NCBI GenBank assembly: GCA_003971905.1
Contig: RSEE01000031.1
Coordinates: 248,001 to 312,000, forward strand
DNA: 64,000 bases
Direction: 5' to 3'
Origin: Moniliella sp. 'wahieum'
Lineage: Eukaryota > Basidiomycota > Moniliellomycetes > Moniliellales > Moniliellaceae
Shown here piece by piece: positions 34,749 to 47,324 of this stretch; the stretch's first letter is position 1; each line of letters starts with the position of its first letter. Under the pieces are notes generated by a model. That model had not been told where the DNA came from, did not search any database, and was given only the letters and a program-made list of their open reading frames with translations. Both the position numbers and the translations under genes were made by a program.

Positions 34749-37700
34749 TTACTGCGCCGATGAAGGAGGTACGGGCAGACGGGGACGACGCGCCGCTGTC
34801 ATCGCCGTAGGGGCAGGGCTGGCGAGTGGAGAGGGTGGGACAGGCTTGTGAGATGATGCTGCCCGGGATGAGGGTGGGGGAGGGGGAGGGGCAGGGGACT
34901 GTGGTGCCTCCGAAGCTGGTTTCTTTGGACTGGAAGGCGCAAGCGAAGCTGCCTTCCCACCCCCTCGGACAGGCATGCCTTTACCGTATTTGGCGCGCAT
35001 GTGGAAAATCTCACTCATCTCGTGTTCAAGAGTCCGCTTGCTCTCCCGAATGCGGCCCACCTCCTCAAACATCCGCAACACCTCCTTGCCCAGGATCTTC
35101 TTCATGTCCGCAGCACTAGTCTCAGCAATTACCTTGGCAAAGTCCCCACCGGCCGAGGAAACAGCTTGGACCACCTCGCCGTGATGGGCATGTTGTTGTT
35201 GAAGCATCTTGTTCATCAGGTCCTGGACAGCTTGGTTGGTCAAGTTGAACTGCGATGTGTGCATCTGGGTGCCTTCATTGACCACCTGCGCCAATGCATG
35301 GATCGCTGGAATGTGGGAGTTAGCTTTACTTCTAGCAACCACAACAGAGGGTGTTTTGTACGCACCAGGTTGGGGGTCACGTTCTTGATCGTGTGTTTGG
35401 CGCGCAGCACGTTCCTGGTCATGTGTCTGCTTGAGCGCATTAATCTGGAGGGCAACACAAGTCAGCTTGATTCCCTTCCCATGGTAAGAGACATACCTTT
35501 TCAGTCAGAGAATGAATCATGCTAGCATGGGCTTCGCGCTCCTTCTGAAGAAGCTCCATGGTGGCCTGCTGGTGTGCGAGCAATGCTTCAGCACGAGCCG
35601 CATCAAGTGCCTTGACTTCTTCTTCGTGCTTTATCTTATTGGTCCGCCCGGCCATCATGTCTTGAAGGATGGCTTCCATAGCCTTAGCCATCGCCTGCAC
35701 ATTGGCGTGCGTCTCGTTAAGCATCTTGTCGTAGGCTGCCTTCTTCTTCTGAGCAGCTTCAGCAGCTTTGGCGTCCGCCTCAGCCTTGTCCGCGGCAGCC
35801 TTTGCGTCCGCTTCAGCCTTGGCAAGCGCCTCGGCCTCGGCCTTCGCTTTAGCAAGCGCCTCCTCCTTGGCCTTGGCCTCCGCCTCAGCTGCATCTGCCA
35901 TGGCCTTGCCCTCGGCCTCAGCCGCAGCTTCATCCGCTTTCTCCTTGCCATCGACCTTAGCCTCAGCTTCATCCGCTTTCTCCTTGCCATCGGCTTCTGC
36001 TGCTTTCGCCTCTTCAGCATCATGGGCAGTGTCGGTCTCAGCGTCAGCCTTGGCAGGTGCCGCCTCTTCCTCCGGTTTAGCTTCCGATTTGGCACTCGCA
36101 TCCGCCATGTCAACACCTCGTTCCTGGCTGGCGGGCACATCCTCCGCGGGGGCTTGAGGCTCTGCATCGTCCTTAGGCGAATCGGCCAACTTCGCATCCT
36201 CTTCAACTTCTTTCTCTGAAGTGGCCGCTTCCTTGGAACCTTCGGGAGAACCCTCCTCTGTATGAACCTCCTCAGCCACCTCCTTCTCCTCCGTCTCCGC
36301 CTCCGGCAGAGCCTGTTCAGGTTCGGCTTTGGACCCATCATCAAGACTCGGGTCCGCCAATGCGACAGTCTCCTTAGGCGTCCCGTAAACTGTCGAGGGA
36401 ACGGGGGAGTTACGACGGTCGTACAACGACTGGAGGAAGTGAGAAACTTGAGTAGGACTCGCGTCAGGCCCTGGCATCCCCTCCTCGGCCATCTCTTCTG
36501 CCATTCGGCCCAAATCGGGAGTAGCGGAATGGGGTTCCTCTGGTTCGGGTGTGGGGTAATACACAGTCGAGTGAGGTGTACCAGGAGGAAGCGACCTAGG
36601 CCTCGGGCTCTCCACCTCGGTTGGCGGCCGAGGTTCCTCATGAGCTGCTTCTTCGACCGGGCTCAGTTTGCTGTGTGCGGACTGGGACTCGTCTCCATCT
36701 TCGTGGTCGTCACCGCCTACCGACTTGGTCTTCTTGCTTGACACGACCGAGCCGGGCTTGGGCGTCGGAGGAGCATGTTCAGAAACAGATTTGGGACTTT
36801 TCCCAGCGTCAGAACGGGAAGCAGTTGATTTGGCTTGGATGAGAAGCTTCACTAGCAGGTTTATCAGCCTTCGCGTCGAAAAACTCAGCGGGAGGTTCTG
36901 CTGGAGTCTCATACACAGAGTGCGCTGGGCGCAACTGCTGGAGCAGGTGCCAAACTCGGCCTCCCGCGGCCGGCCGGGCGCCACTCTGTACGGACCCTGC
37001 TCTCGATTTGTGTTCTCCCGATTGAGACGGCACTGCCTCAAGCTCCTCAAGCTTGGCGCCCTCGGGGTGGATCTCCTCGGACGGGGGCTCCTCGGGCGGG
37101 GGCTCGGGGCCCTCGGGATCCGGATCGGCAGACGCTGGCTCTTCAGGTGCAGGCTCTTGAGGCACAGCCTCCTTCGGCTCCGATTTCTCAGGCTCAGAAT
37201 CTTCCTCCTCAACCTCGGGTTCCTCATGCACAGGATCATTCAATGGAGGTTCCGGCGAGTCGGACTTGCCCTCGACCCCAGGCTCGAGCTTTTCCTCACT
37301 TGCCTCCTCAGGCACAGTGAATGAATGATGGCTCCTGAGGGGCGAGCTGGCGGCGATCGAACGAGACGACCGGGCCATTGGAGGGGGGGTATTCTCTTGG
37401 ATGGACGGGGATGGGGTGCGGACAGACACAGCAGGCGTATGCTTTGGACTCGCCGATCGAATGGACGGGGGTTGGTTGGGTGAGGACGGGGTTACGCTGC
37501 TACGCCAGTCGCGGATACGGTTCTGGGCCACAGTGTAAAACGCTGTACCAGATGGGGAGGGCGGCTCCTTCGCAGGCACAGACGTGGCCTTGGCAGAAGA
37601 GTGGGCATCAACATGCTCAGCAGCAGCATCGGGTGGTGCTGCTAAATCCCTGTCCTCCTGACCATCCGATACACCCGCATCATGAAGAGACCGCTGAGCC

Positions 37701-40700
37701 GACCCTGTGACCGAAGCTGGTAGCGCACCAGTCTTGCTTTCAGTTTCGGCCTGAGCAGCCAGGGCAGCACTGCGAGCTGCATCGGCGAGTTGGCGAGCAA
37801 TCTCTTGGGCCGTCGCGCCTGGCATAGTACTGAAGCCATGGTTGAGATCCGTGATAGTCTGTCCCAAGCGGCGCCATTCTTCTGCGCGACGAGGAGCGTC
37901 GGCAGAAAGCCACTGGTTCATGTCCTGCAATACTTGCACCAGCTCGCCGTACTGCTCTTGTTGCTTCCTTGCCAACACAGCGTAGGGATCGACAGGTGGA
38001 GTTGGCGCCTCGGGTTCTTCTCCAATGGAAGATAAAGCTTTTTTGGTGCTCGATCCATGGCTTCTTTGAGCCTCACCGTTGTTGGGGATGCTCTGGTTGC
38101 TCGGCCCGCCGTCTTCGGATGCATCTTCAACCTCCACCGCAACGCGGATCGTCATCTGGGGCGGCGTAGATTGAGAACCATTGCTCGCGTTCGACGCTGG
38201 GCCTTCAGGAGACGGTTCCGGGATTGCCCTCGAATTGTCTGGCGGAGTGAAACGTGAGCGCGCAGACACCGACGTTACCCCCCCGCCGTTGATGGCGGGG
38301 AGGACGAGGCAATCATGGATAACGCGCGCGCCGTCTTCTCAGACAGAGCTCTCGCTTCCCAAGCGGCTTTGGCGGATGGTGCTTTAGCCGGAGATGCTGT
38401 CGTCGACGGAACCTTAGCCGAAGGAGCCTTAGCTGAAGAAGCTTTGGCCGAAGGGGCATTCGCCGAAGGGGCCTTGGAAGAAGGAGCCTTGGCAGAAGGA
38501 GCCTTGGCAGAAGGAGCCTTAGCAGAAGGAGCCTTGGCAGACGGGGCCTTGTTGGTCGACGGCGGCTTGATTGAGGGAGCCTTGGACGAGGGGGGCGCCG
38601 AAGCTGCCCCCACCTTTGACGGTGGGGCGGACGAGGCAATCATGGATAACGCCCTCGCTGTGGCTTCGGAAAGAGCCTTTGCCTCCGAAGCGGCCTTGAT
38701 TGACGAAGGCCTGGTTGAGGTAGCCTTGGTCGAAGGAGCTGAAGCCAAAGAGGCCTTAGAGGAGGGAGCAGTGGGAGCAGTGGATGAGGACGCCTTGGAT
38801 GAGGGAGCTTTAGATGCGGGCGCGCTGGCAGAGGATGCTTTGACTGAGGCACCCTTGGTCGAAGCAGGTTTCGCAACAAATGCAGTGTCCACAGGGACCT
38901 CGGTCGAGTCAAGCCCAGCTGAGGACGCCTTAGCCGAACGGGCCGCGCTTGATGGCGCCTTCTGCGATAGGGATTTTGTAGAAGACGCCTTGGTGGAGGC
39001 AGCCTTGGCTGAGGAGGCCTTGGCCGAGGGAGTCTTGGCCAACGAAGCATGTTCGGAAGCACCTTTGACCGAAACAGTCTTTTCAACTGGGCTGGAGTGC
39101 TCATCCGGGTGGATTGAATCGTGCGAATGGGATGGTGTTAACCCAGGATGTACACCCGCAGGTTCCTCGCCTTCGTCCTCCAGTTCCCGATGACTTTCTT
39201 CGTTCGGCTCCTCGCCCTCTTCCTCCAGTTGCTGAGAACTGCCGTCATCAGCAGGTTCCTCGCCTTCGTCCTCCAACCGGTGTACACTCTCTTCGTCCGG
39301 CGTTTCGCCTTCGTGTTCCAGTTGCGAAGGACTGTCCTCATCAGGCTCCTCCTGTTCGTCCTCTTGCGGGTGAGGACTCTCTGCCTCAAGTGCCTTTTCC
39401 TCGTCAGGGTGAGAAGGATGAGGCGATTCGACCGCCTTGCTATCCTCGTCCTCCTTTCCCTCAAGATCTTCCGCCACAGAGGCCAAGCGCGGGGCAACGG
39501 ACGGCTTGGTCCCCTCGGAACTCGCTTCGGCCCCTCCAGCAAGTGAATCCGTCTCGGCCAGGTCCCCTGCCTGGCTCGGCTGGTACTCGGAGCTGGCAGT
39601 GCGTTGTACGGTCGGCGTACGCACCATAGCAACTGGGTCCGATGCTTTGCTCGGTGGCTTGCTGGCGGTCTTAACCGATGCTGGGGGCAGGGACCGCGCC
39701 ACACTCTCCCCCGCGTTGCAGGCTGGGCCCCCCGATGCAGAGCCGGGAGGAGGGGTGGTAGGTTTCTCACTGCTTGCAGGGGGAAGGTCCCTCTGCGCAT
39801 GGTCCTCTTCCTCGGGAACGTCCTTGTCTTCCGCTTCATCTCTTCGTCTTCGTCCACATCATGGCCGTCCCAATACTCTTGGGCCGTTCCCACGTACGGC
39901 GCCTCCTGCCCAGCATCTTGATCATCCTTCTCAGTAGGCGTTTCCTGGTTGCTCACATCCTCGGCATCCACACCACGCGGGGCATCATCCGCTCCGTCAT
40001 CTTCGCCCTCATCACCCTTATCGCTGTGGGCTGCAGAAGCAGCTGGAGGCGAGGTGGTCGACTCAGCGTGGGGAGAGGCGGTGTGGGATGGTGCAACCTG
40101 TTTCGATGCAGGTCGAGAACCGGTTTTGGCTGTGGAAGGGCGGGACGAGGCGGGTCGGGAGGGGGCGGCGGGAGCCGCTGAGCCAGATGGGGTCACGGCA
40201 AGGCTGCGAGAAGTTCCCGGGCGTGACGCGACGGCAGAACCGAGCTCCTTGGCGGTCCCATGGGCCGAGCCAACCGTAGGGGCACCCGCAGAAGCGGATG
40301 CGCCTCCCGTGGGAGCGTGTGACTGGTCGTGGGCTGAAGAACCATGTGGTTCGGATGCGGGAAGGTCGCGCGACTGTTGGGGCGGAGTAAGGCCTGGTAG
40401 GTACGCGGCAATAGGGGGACGACCGGGAGAGCCAAAGAACTGGTGCCGATCTTCGTCGTTCAAATCGTCTGCCAACTTGAACTGGCCCGTCGATGCCAGC
40501 TCCCGAAGCGTTTGCGGCCACCATTCCCGTGGGGGAGCCTCCGCTTGCTCTGGATCCGTTGTCCCGTCTTGGGGAGGCAAGTCACGCGTCGTCGCAGCCG
40601 GAGATGCATCCGCTGTCTTGTGCTCCTCGGGTTCGGCCTCCGCTGGCACAGCAGATTCACCTCCTTCCTGCCGGTCTGATGCGGACGGCAACGAGCGATT

Positions 40701-43700
40701 CCTCGTAACCGTTCCAGACCCTGGAACCGACGCGGCGGGCAACGAGCGATTCCTAGTAACCGTTCCAGAGCCTGGGACCGACGCGGCGGGCAACGAACGA
40801 TTCCCAGCGGTTGCAGAAGGCAATTGCTCCACACTTGGGGCAGTGCCGTTACGAGAGATCACCGACCTGGGTCGAGGGTGAAGTTAGTCAGGGTTGCTCC
40901 ACACGCAAGGTAACGGAAAAGAAAACACGTACTGAGGATGGCCAATGTACACGCTTCGTGGTGCGCGTTGGTCTTCATTAGAAGGGGCAGGCGGGCGGGC
41001 CATCATCTCTGGGTTCAACCCGCCGACGAACTGGTCGGGTCGGAGCGGACTCACGGCCCTGCTAGCACCGGCAGGCTCACCTTGGCCCTCGAAGCCAGCC
41101 GTGGAGGGCGGCAGGGCAGGAAGCGCAGTTTCCGGTTCGGGTGCGAACCCCGTGGTGGGGGGCGCAGGAGCATCGGCAAACACGGTGGTTGGCCCTCCTA
41201 CCGTCTCGGGCTCAGGCGGGGGCAAGTCACGCCCCTGCCACGATGCCTCTGTCGGAGGGTTGACACTGGGTGGGGCCATGTAGTGTGGGGCACTGGTGGT
41301 GGGGGCAGGAGGGGCGGTGCCATAGACACTGTACGTGCCGTAGGGCGCAGCGGCGCTCTGCGGAGGTCCCATGGCCGTATGGAAGTTGCTGGGAGGCGGG
41401 TAGTAGCCTTCTTCGGGCATCAACAGCGGCGCTGGCGCCATGGTGGTGGGCGCGGTAAATGTGGATTCCTCCGGCACAGCAGAGGGCACAGCGGGTGGGC
41501 GACTGCCCACTGGAGGCGAAGGTCCCGCTACGGTCAGGGGGCGGGACAGGATGGAGATGGGGCGCGGGTCGGGTGGGTACTCCGTTTGGGGTGCGGTCGC
41601 AGGGTAAGTGGAAGGGCGCATGAGGATGCTGACGGGACGCGGTGGTTCACCGTCCTCCCCCGAAGGCACAGGAGGGGCGGTGGAGCGGCTCAGTGTGCGT
41701 GTCTCCTCTGGTGTGCTAGGCTCAGGGGGCAAGGCGCGCAGCTGCACGGCAGATTCCCGCGCGGTGGGGTCGGCCATCGACGTCTCTCGCGACGAGGGCA
41801 GGGGCACATTTCTCGCGTCCACCGTCGAGGGAACAGGCTGGCGGACCTCTTCGCCCGATGGTACGGGCCAGCGGCCAGTGTGAGCAGATTCCCTTGAGCG
41901 TTCGCTCAGTGGCACGCGATACCGAGATCCCAGCTGGCTTGCACTGTCCATGGGGTAAATGTCCGTCGAGGCGGCGCTGCGCATACTCTCGTTCCGCTGT
42001 AGTTGCGGGGAGAGAAGCAAGGCTCCGGATCGGGCACCTCTTGCTGCCTGGGATGGTCTTCCTGCTGTTCGGGGAGAGGAAGAGACAAGGACGAAGCGCC
42101 CATGTTGGCTTCGGCCCGAGCTGCTTGGGGGCCCTCCGTCATTCCCGGCCGATGAGCCGAATGGCCCGCCGAGCCCGAATCCATCACTGGGGGTGCCCTG
42201 GCTGCGGATCCACCGCACCAAAATCGGTAGCGACAACCGGTTGGGCAATCACGACGGTGGCAGATGCCGGTACAGGGGGCACAGATAGTGCCGTGCGTGT
42301 GTCCCGTGGTACATCCCCCATTGAGACCACAGGTTCCTCCCGACCGGGTTCTGTGCGGTACGAAGAAGCAGGAAGAGGAGGCAGAGGTGCCTCCATCCGT
42401 GCCGAGGAAACATACGAGACAGGAGCCTTCGAAGGGGCTGCGACGCTAATGCCACGGTCACCGAGGGTGTGGACACTGGGCTGATGCGTACCGGATGCTG
42501 GTTCGGGGGAGAGCGCTGTGTGTTCAACGGAGCAGTACGGTAAAATGTCGAAGGTGGCGACAAGGCAACCGACTGGTGTCCCCGCGGCGATGCCGTGACC
42601 GAGCCTTGCTGCATCTCTGACAGGGCAACCGATCGATGCTGGCCCTGGGATAGGGCCACAGAGCGGGGCGCAGCTTCCATCGTCGTTGGCTCAGCGTGTT
42701 GGACCCCATGGCGCGGATGGTCGAGAACCGTCTCAGGACCAAGGGTGGTAGGGACGGAGGAGGCGACGTTGGGGACCCAGTGTGGCAAGTCTCCCTCGCT
42801 CCCTAGCGCTTCGGATACGCGCAAGGGCGGAGCAAGCGTATGCGCCACGGTACGGTATTGAGGTGAGAGGGTCACCCTTGTTGGAGGACCTGCCGACCCA
42901 GCCGCCGACATATGACGTGGCTTGACTGTCTCCTCGGATCCATCCGACGTCCCTGGTCCCTGCCCGAGGCGAATCAGGCAAGTGGCTAACAGCTACCACC
43001 GACGGGAGTGGGGACAGACTGTGGGACGCTCGTTGTGCTGCTTGCGCCGCAGGGTCGGGACGCGCAGGGATCTCACGTGGCTCCTCCACCATTGACATGC
43101 CAAAGGACGAGTCGGGCGCACGGGGCATATGGGGAGAGATGCCACCCCGACCTCCTACCTCCGACCAAGCCCGGGGAGGAGATCTCGGCAGCTCTGGCGC
43201 GCCTAGTGTGGAAGCGCGAGCAGGAAAGCTACCTAGGACCGAACGGGCTTGGGTGGTGGGGGAAGCGCTGAGTGATGGGGCCCCCAAGACGGTTGAGGGA
43301 GCTGTGCCTGCCCGTGCGGTACGATGGACGGCACGCCCATAGTCGAGCGCTGGGGTGGTGAGAACGGAGGCTCCCCCCAACACGGATGATGATTCCTGTC
43401 CCACAAGCATCTCGGAACCAGGCCGACGAAGAGACCATGCTTTGGAATCTGAAATCGGCGAAGCGCCCAGCGAGGAGGTTGGACCGAACGCGGAGCGCGG
43501 TGCAGACCAACGTTTGGGACTGGGCGGACCTGCCGTGCTGAGCATCGACCGAGCGCCCAACACCGACGGCGAGCCAATCGGGTCGTCGCGCATCTTCCAC
43601 CCCGGTTGGTACGAGGCACGCGAATCGAAAACTGGACTAGCACCCAGGACAGTCGAGGCACTGCGAGTCGGATCCTGCGGGCGTTCACGTTCAGCGCTAG

Positions 43701-46700
43701 TCTGGGCCTCCACCGATGGAATCTGGCTGAACCCCATGGCGGAGGCAGGCGCGGAAACTGGCAATACCGCTGAGGCGGGACGGTGAACGGACGTAATCGA
43801 GGGGAGCTCGTTGACACTGACGCTCGACCTTGGCGCAACAGTTGGAGCTGGGGTTGCGCCCCGTACAGTAGGCGGGACATGGGACGTTTCGACCGACAAT
43901 GACGTACCAAGTACCGTGGAAGCGTTGCCAGCGGTATAAATTGCCTCCCTGACAGGCGAATCTGCCAGGGAGGGGACGTGGCTAAAGCCCGTGGCTGAGG
44001 CAGGACCCGGAGCAGGCGAAGCCACGGATGACGCCCGATGTGTAAAGGCGGCCGAGGGTAAGTCGTTGACACTCATCGTCGATCCCGGTGGCAAGGTAGG
44101 TGAAGGGATCGCGCCCCGCATCGTGTCGGGGAAATGAGTCCCGCCCACAGCCGATGAAGCACCTAGCACAGTAGAAGTACCTGCTGTTGGAGAGGGAGTA
44201 TGGACCGGGATGGCCTGTGTCTCGATGGACGGAACATGGCTGAACCCCATTGCCGAAGGGGGGGCCCTAGTGGGCACGGCATCTGAGGACGCCACCTGCG
44301 TCAAACTGCCCGGTTGGGGGAGGTCGCCAACGCCCACGGATGATTCCGCCATGAGGGTAGGAGCAGGAATGGAAGAAACGTCTCTCTCAGCGTCGGGGAG
44401 ATGGCCCATGCCAACCGATGATGCAAGGCCAAGGTCAGTCCGGGCGAAGCGGGACTGGTACGCCATGCTGGGAAGGTCACTACGGCCGGAAGGCAGTGGA
44501 TCGGGGAGCATGGATCCCCCCATATCCGACACGGGTCCCATGGTGGTACGCGGACCAGTGTAAGGCGCCTCTGGCTGCCTCGCTGTCCGGTCGCTTACAC
44601 TGGATCCCAGACCAAAGACACTACTGGGTCCATGGGAGATCTTCGTAGGAGGGGGAGAGGCATCCATAGGGAGATCCGTCAGCCCCATAACCGAGCCTTG
44701 TTCGTTCACTCCGGTCGGCGGGCTGCGGAAGGTCCCTAGGTCTGGCCCTTGCACCGGAGGGAAGCTCAAGGTCGAACCAGCCTCGGTCGTTCGGATGCGT
44801 GATGCGGGTTCGTACGAGGGCAAGAAAGAAGCGCCCATGTCAGACGGTGCGCGGATCTCAGACTGAGGGGCACGAGCAACTTCATGCTCCGTTCCCATCG
44901 CGGGCCCACCAAGCGCAGACTCGGGGCCGACAAGCGTGGCGGGCACGGTAGAGGAGGGCCTGATCCGATCCACCTCCCGCTCCCACAGGGGAATTCGCAC
45001 GTTGCGCCCCCTCCGTCTCGGGCAACTGGGGCAATCCCATTGTCGAACTCACCTCCACCCTGCTTTGGGGAACAGCTGGCGTGGCGGGAGGCGGATCGGA
45101 TACGGGCAAGGGTAAGAAAGACGCGCCCATGTCAGACGGTGCGCGGATCACAGACCGAGGGGCGGGCAACGTCTTGCTCCGTTCCCATCGCGGGCCCACC
45201 AAGCGCAGACTCGGGGCCGACAAGCGTGGCAAGAACGGCAGAGGAGGGGGGGAAATGACGGCGGCACGAGACGGGCTGGGGTGACCAAGGTGCCTACCAA
45301 ATGAGAAGGGGAAGAGGGGTTAGAATCAGCATGCAAGCGAAGCAGGAGAACGTACGCGGAACGTCGGTGGGGAGAGCGGTGCGGGTCGCGTGTCCAGTCT
45401 GGCGAAGAGCGGGTTGGCGTGGCGGGCGGCTGGTTGGCTGGGTCCGAGGTGGAGGGCTGATCGAACATGCTGATCAAGTTGCGCATCGAGGACGGTGGAC
45501 GGCTGGATTGCTCCAAACCCAAAGCGGGCGGAACGGAGCCGGAAGAGGACGGGGAATGGATGGAACGAGTGGGAGAACGGGTCAGGGGCCGATCCGGACT
45601 GGGCGTGGCCCCAGTAAGCCGTTGGATCGTCTCGGCCACCATACCCCTCCGCACGCTACTTCCCACTGGCGACCGGCTGTCACGAAACGGGCTGGCAAGC
45701 TGGCGTTGCATCACTGGTGCCGCCGGGCTAACGGGGCCAGGAGCGTCCCCCTGCCGCAATGTTGACGGGGTTAGAGAGCGATGTGGTGAGGGAGAACCAC
45801 GGAGAACTTGACTGTCGCTCATGACACTCGAGGAGCGGGTAAGCTGACGCTGTGGCGAGAGCGGAACCGCCGCGCCAAGGGAAACGCCAGGAGAGTGACC
45901 CTGCTCCTCTTCCTGGGGGATGGGAGGCAGGCCAGCGAGAGAACTGGTACCCTCAGCGGCAGGCAGGGCCCGGGTGCCAGTCTCTGCCCCACCATGTCCT
46001 GCTTCGGCCATGCCCACCGTAGAGGAAGGGCCCACAGTCGACGCAACGGGCCATTGCTGGCTCGGTGTCGGTGACATGGTCGAAAACTGGGCGGTGGGCA
46101 TGTCACTAGGTGTGGTAACTGTATAAGGTAGTGGGGGTGAGGTGAGCGGGACTGAAGGCTGGCCTTCCTCATGCTGCGGGGGATCAAGCTGCTCGGGAAC
46201 GGCAGCCGGCAGCGCGCGGGTGGCACTGGACCGTGAGCTGGAAGACAAGCGGTGGTAGGAAGGCGACGCGCCGAGACGGCGCGGGCTTGCCCCGTCGGAC
46301 TCACGATCGATTTCTCCCTGGGCGGAGGTGGAAAAGAGAGGGGAGTCAATTTAGATGCGAAGGCGCCAACGAGCACACGATTTACGTGAGAGCGTCGACA
46401 AACGTAGGTACGTACCTGACGGGATGGGGCATCTTGGCCTTGCAGTGCCCGGCGAACGGGGGACAGACTTCGCTGGTCGCTTACCGAGGCGGTGTTCAAC
46501 TCTGATGCGGAATCATGCCCGGGCAGCGGGGGCGACGGCGCCTGGATAGACGCAGACCCGGGGGTCAGTTGCCGCGGGGGCGTGGGAGCATCAAAGAAAG
46601 CTGAGCCTGCCGGCGAGGGCGGGTGAGATGCAGGACTTGTACTGGTCGAGGCGGGGACAAGAGCAGAGGTGACCCCGCCGGAAGAGGGCTGATCCTCCGC

Positions 46701-47324
46701 CTCGATTTGGCGCGGCGTGCCTAGAGGGAGGCGGCGCGGCGAGCCCATGCGGCCGCTGGAGGGCGAAGGAACCATGGCGTGGGACAGGGACCCACCGATG
46801 GAGGGTGAGATGAGGAGGAGGAGTGCGGACGACTGGGCTCGATCGCCCGCTCAGAGCCCAGGGGGCTGGCGGCTGTTGGGGCTGCGATGGCCAGGTCGGA
46901 GCCGAGGGGGCTGCGATGCAGGGGGACGGGCGAGTGGGGCCCGGCGGGGGTGGGTGTCGAGCCACGCGATAAGCGGGAGCTGAGCTGGAGAGCACGCTCC
47001 GATCCAGAGGGCGAGACGGGACGATGGGCCAGAATGGGCGCAGAGCTGCGCTGGGATGCCGGCGAGGGGACAAGCGAGCCGGAGGGGCTGGATCCACCTG
47101 GAAGGCGGGGGGCGGGCAGGGGCGCTCGGGCGGGCTCAGCACGCCGAGCAGGAGCAGGGCTTGCGACGCGGGCGGCGGCCGGGGACGGGCGGGAACCAGG
47201 GCACGCTCCGAGGGCGAAGCGGGGGGCAGGAAGCGGTGGGCGCCGCGGGCGTGGAGCTGGAGGAGGTGGGGCTGGGGGGGAGGGGGACGCGTGTGGGGGA
47301 CGGCGGGGGCGGCGGGGTGGCCAT
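34749..47324 (-). CDS. Giant, largely disordered repeat-bearing protein with C-terminal coiled coil
   Basis: Not recognised. A nearly unbroken minus-strand succession of Ser/Pro/Ala/Glu-rich open pieces spans about 12.6 kb, around 4,000 residues. The proposed start is ATG 47324 (MATPPPPPSPTRVPLPPSPT); ATG 46775 is an alternative. Introns with good signals: 46318-46415, 45294-45355, 40867-40932, 35445-35496 and 35306-35365. Regions in order: Ser/Pro-rich head; a 755-codon open piece (45000-42733) with repeated SAMGFSHVPS-type motifs; 17-residue tandem repeats near 40.7 kb; acidic blocks; KAPSA repeats near 38.5 kb; a short helical part, YGELVQVLQDMNQWLSADAP (about 37.9 kb); a long Ala/Glu/Lys coiled coil (about 36.1-35.6 kb); and a conserved-looking helical end, LTNQAVQDLMNKMLQQQHAH with KRTLEHEMSEIFHMRAKYGK. 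Frame changes occur between pieces, so this could be two adjacent genes. It may be a scaffold or cell-cortex protein; function unknown. Confidence 0.6.
38411..38550 (-). repeat. 15-bp tandem coding repeats (Lys-Ala-Pro-Ser-Ala)
   Basis: About nine imperfect 15-bp units encode KAPSA, with KASSA, NAPSA and KAPSS variants, inside the giant protein. Related, more degenerate units extend to about 39 kb. Confidence 0.85.
40687..40805 (-). repeat. 51-bp tandem coding repeat, about 2.3 copies
   Basis: Units starting at 40687, 40738 and 40789 encode NRSLPAASVPGSGTVTR. Copies differ at only a few bases, implying a recent expansion inside the giant gene. Confidence 0.9.
44822..45250 (-). repeat. Direct duplication of about 138 bp within the giant gene, offset about 291 bp
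   Basis: 44822-44960 and 45114-45250 share long blocks, including the stretch encoding VPATLVGPESALGGPAMGTE and IRAPSDMGASFLP. They differ by scattered substitutions and small indels. The second copy is read in more than one frame. Confidence 0.85.
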
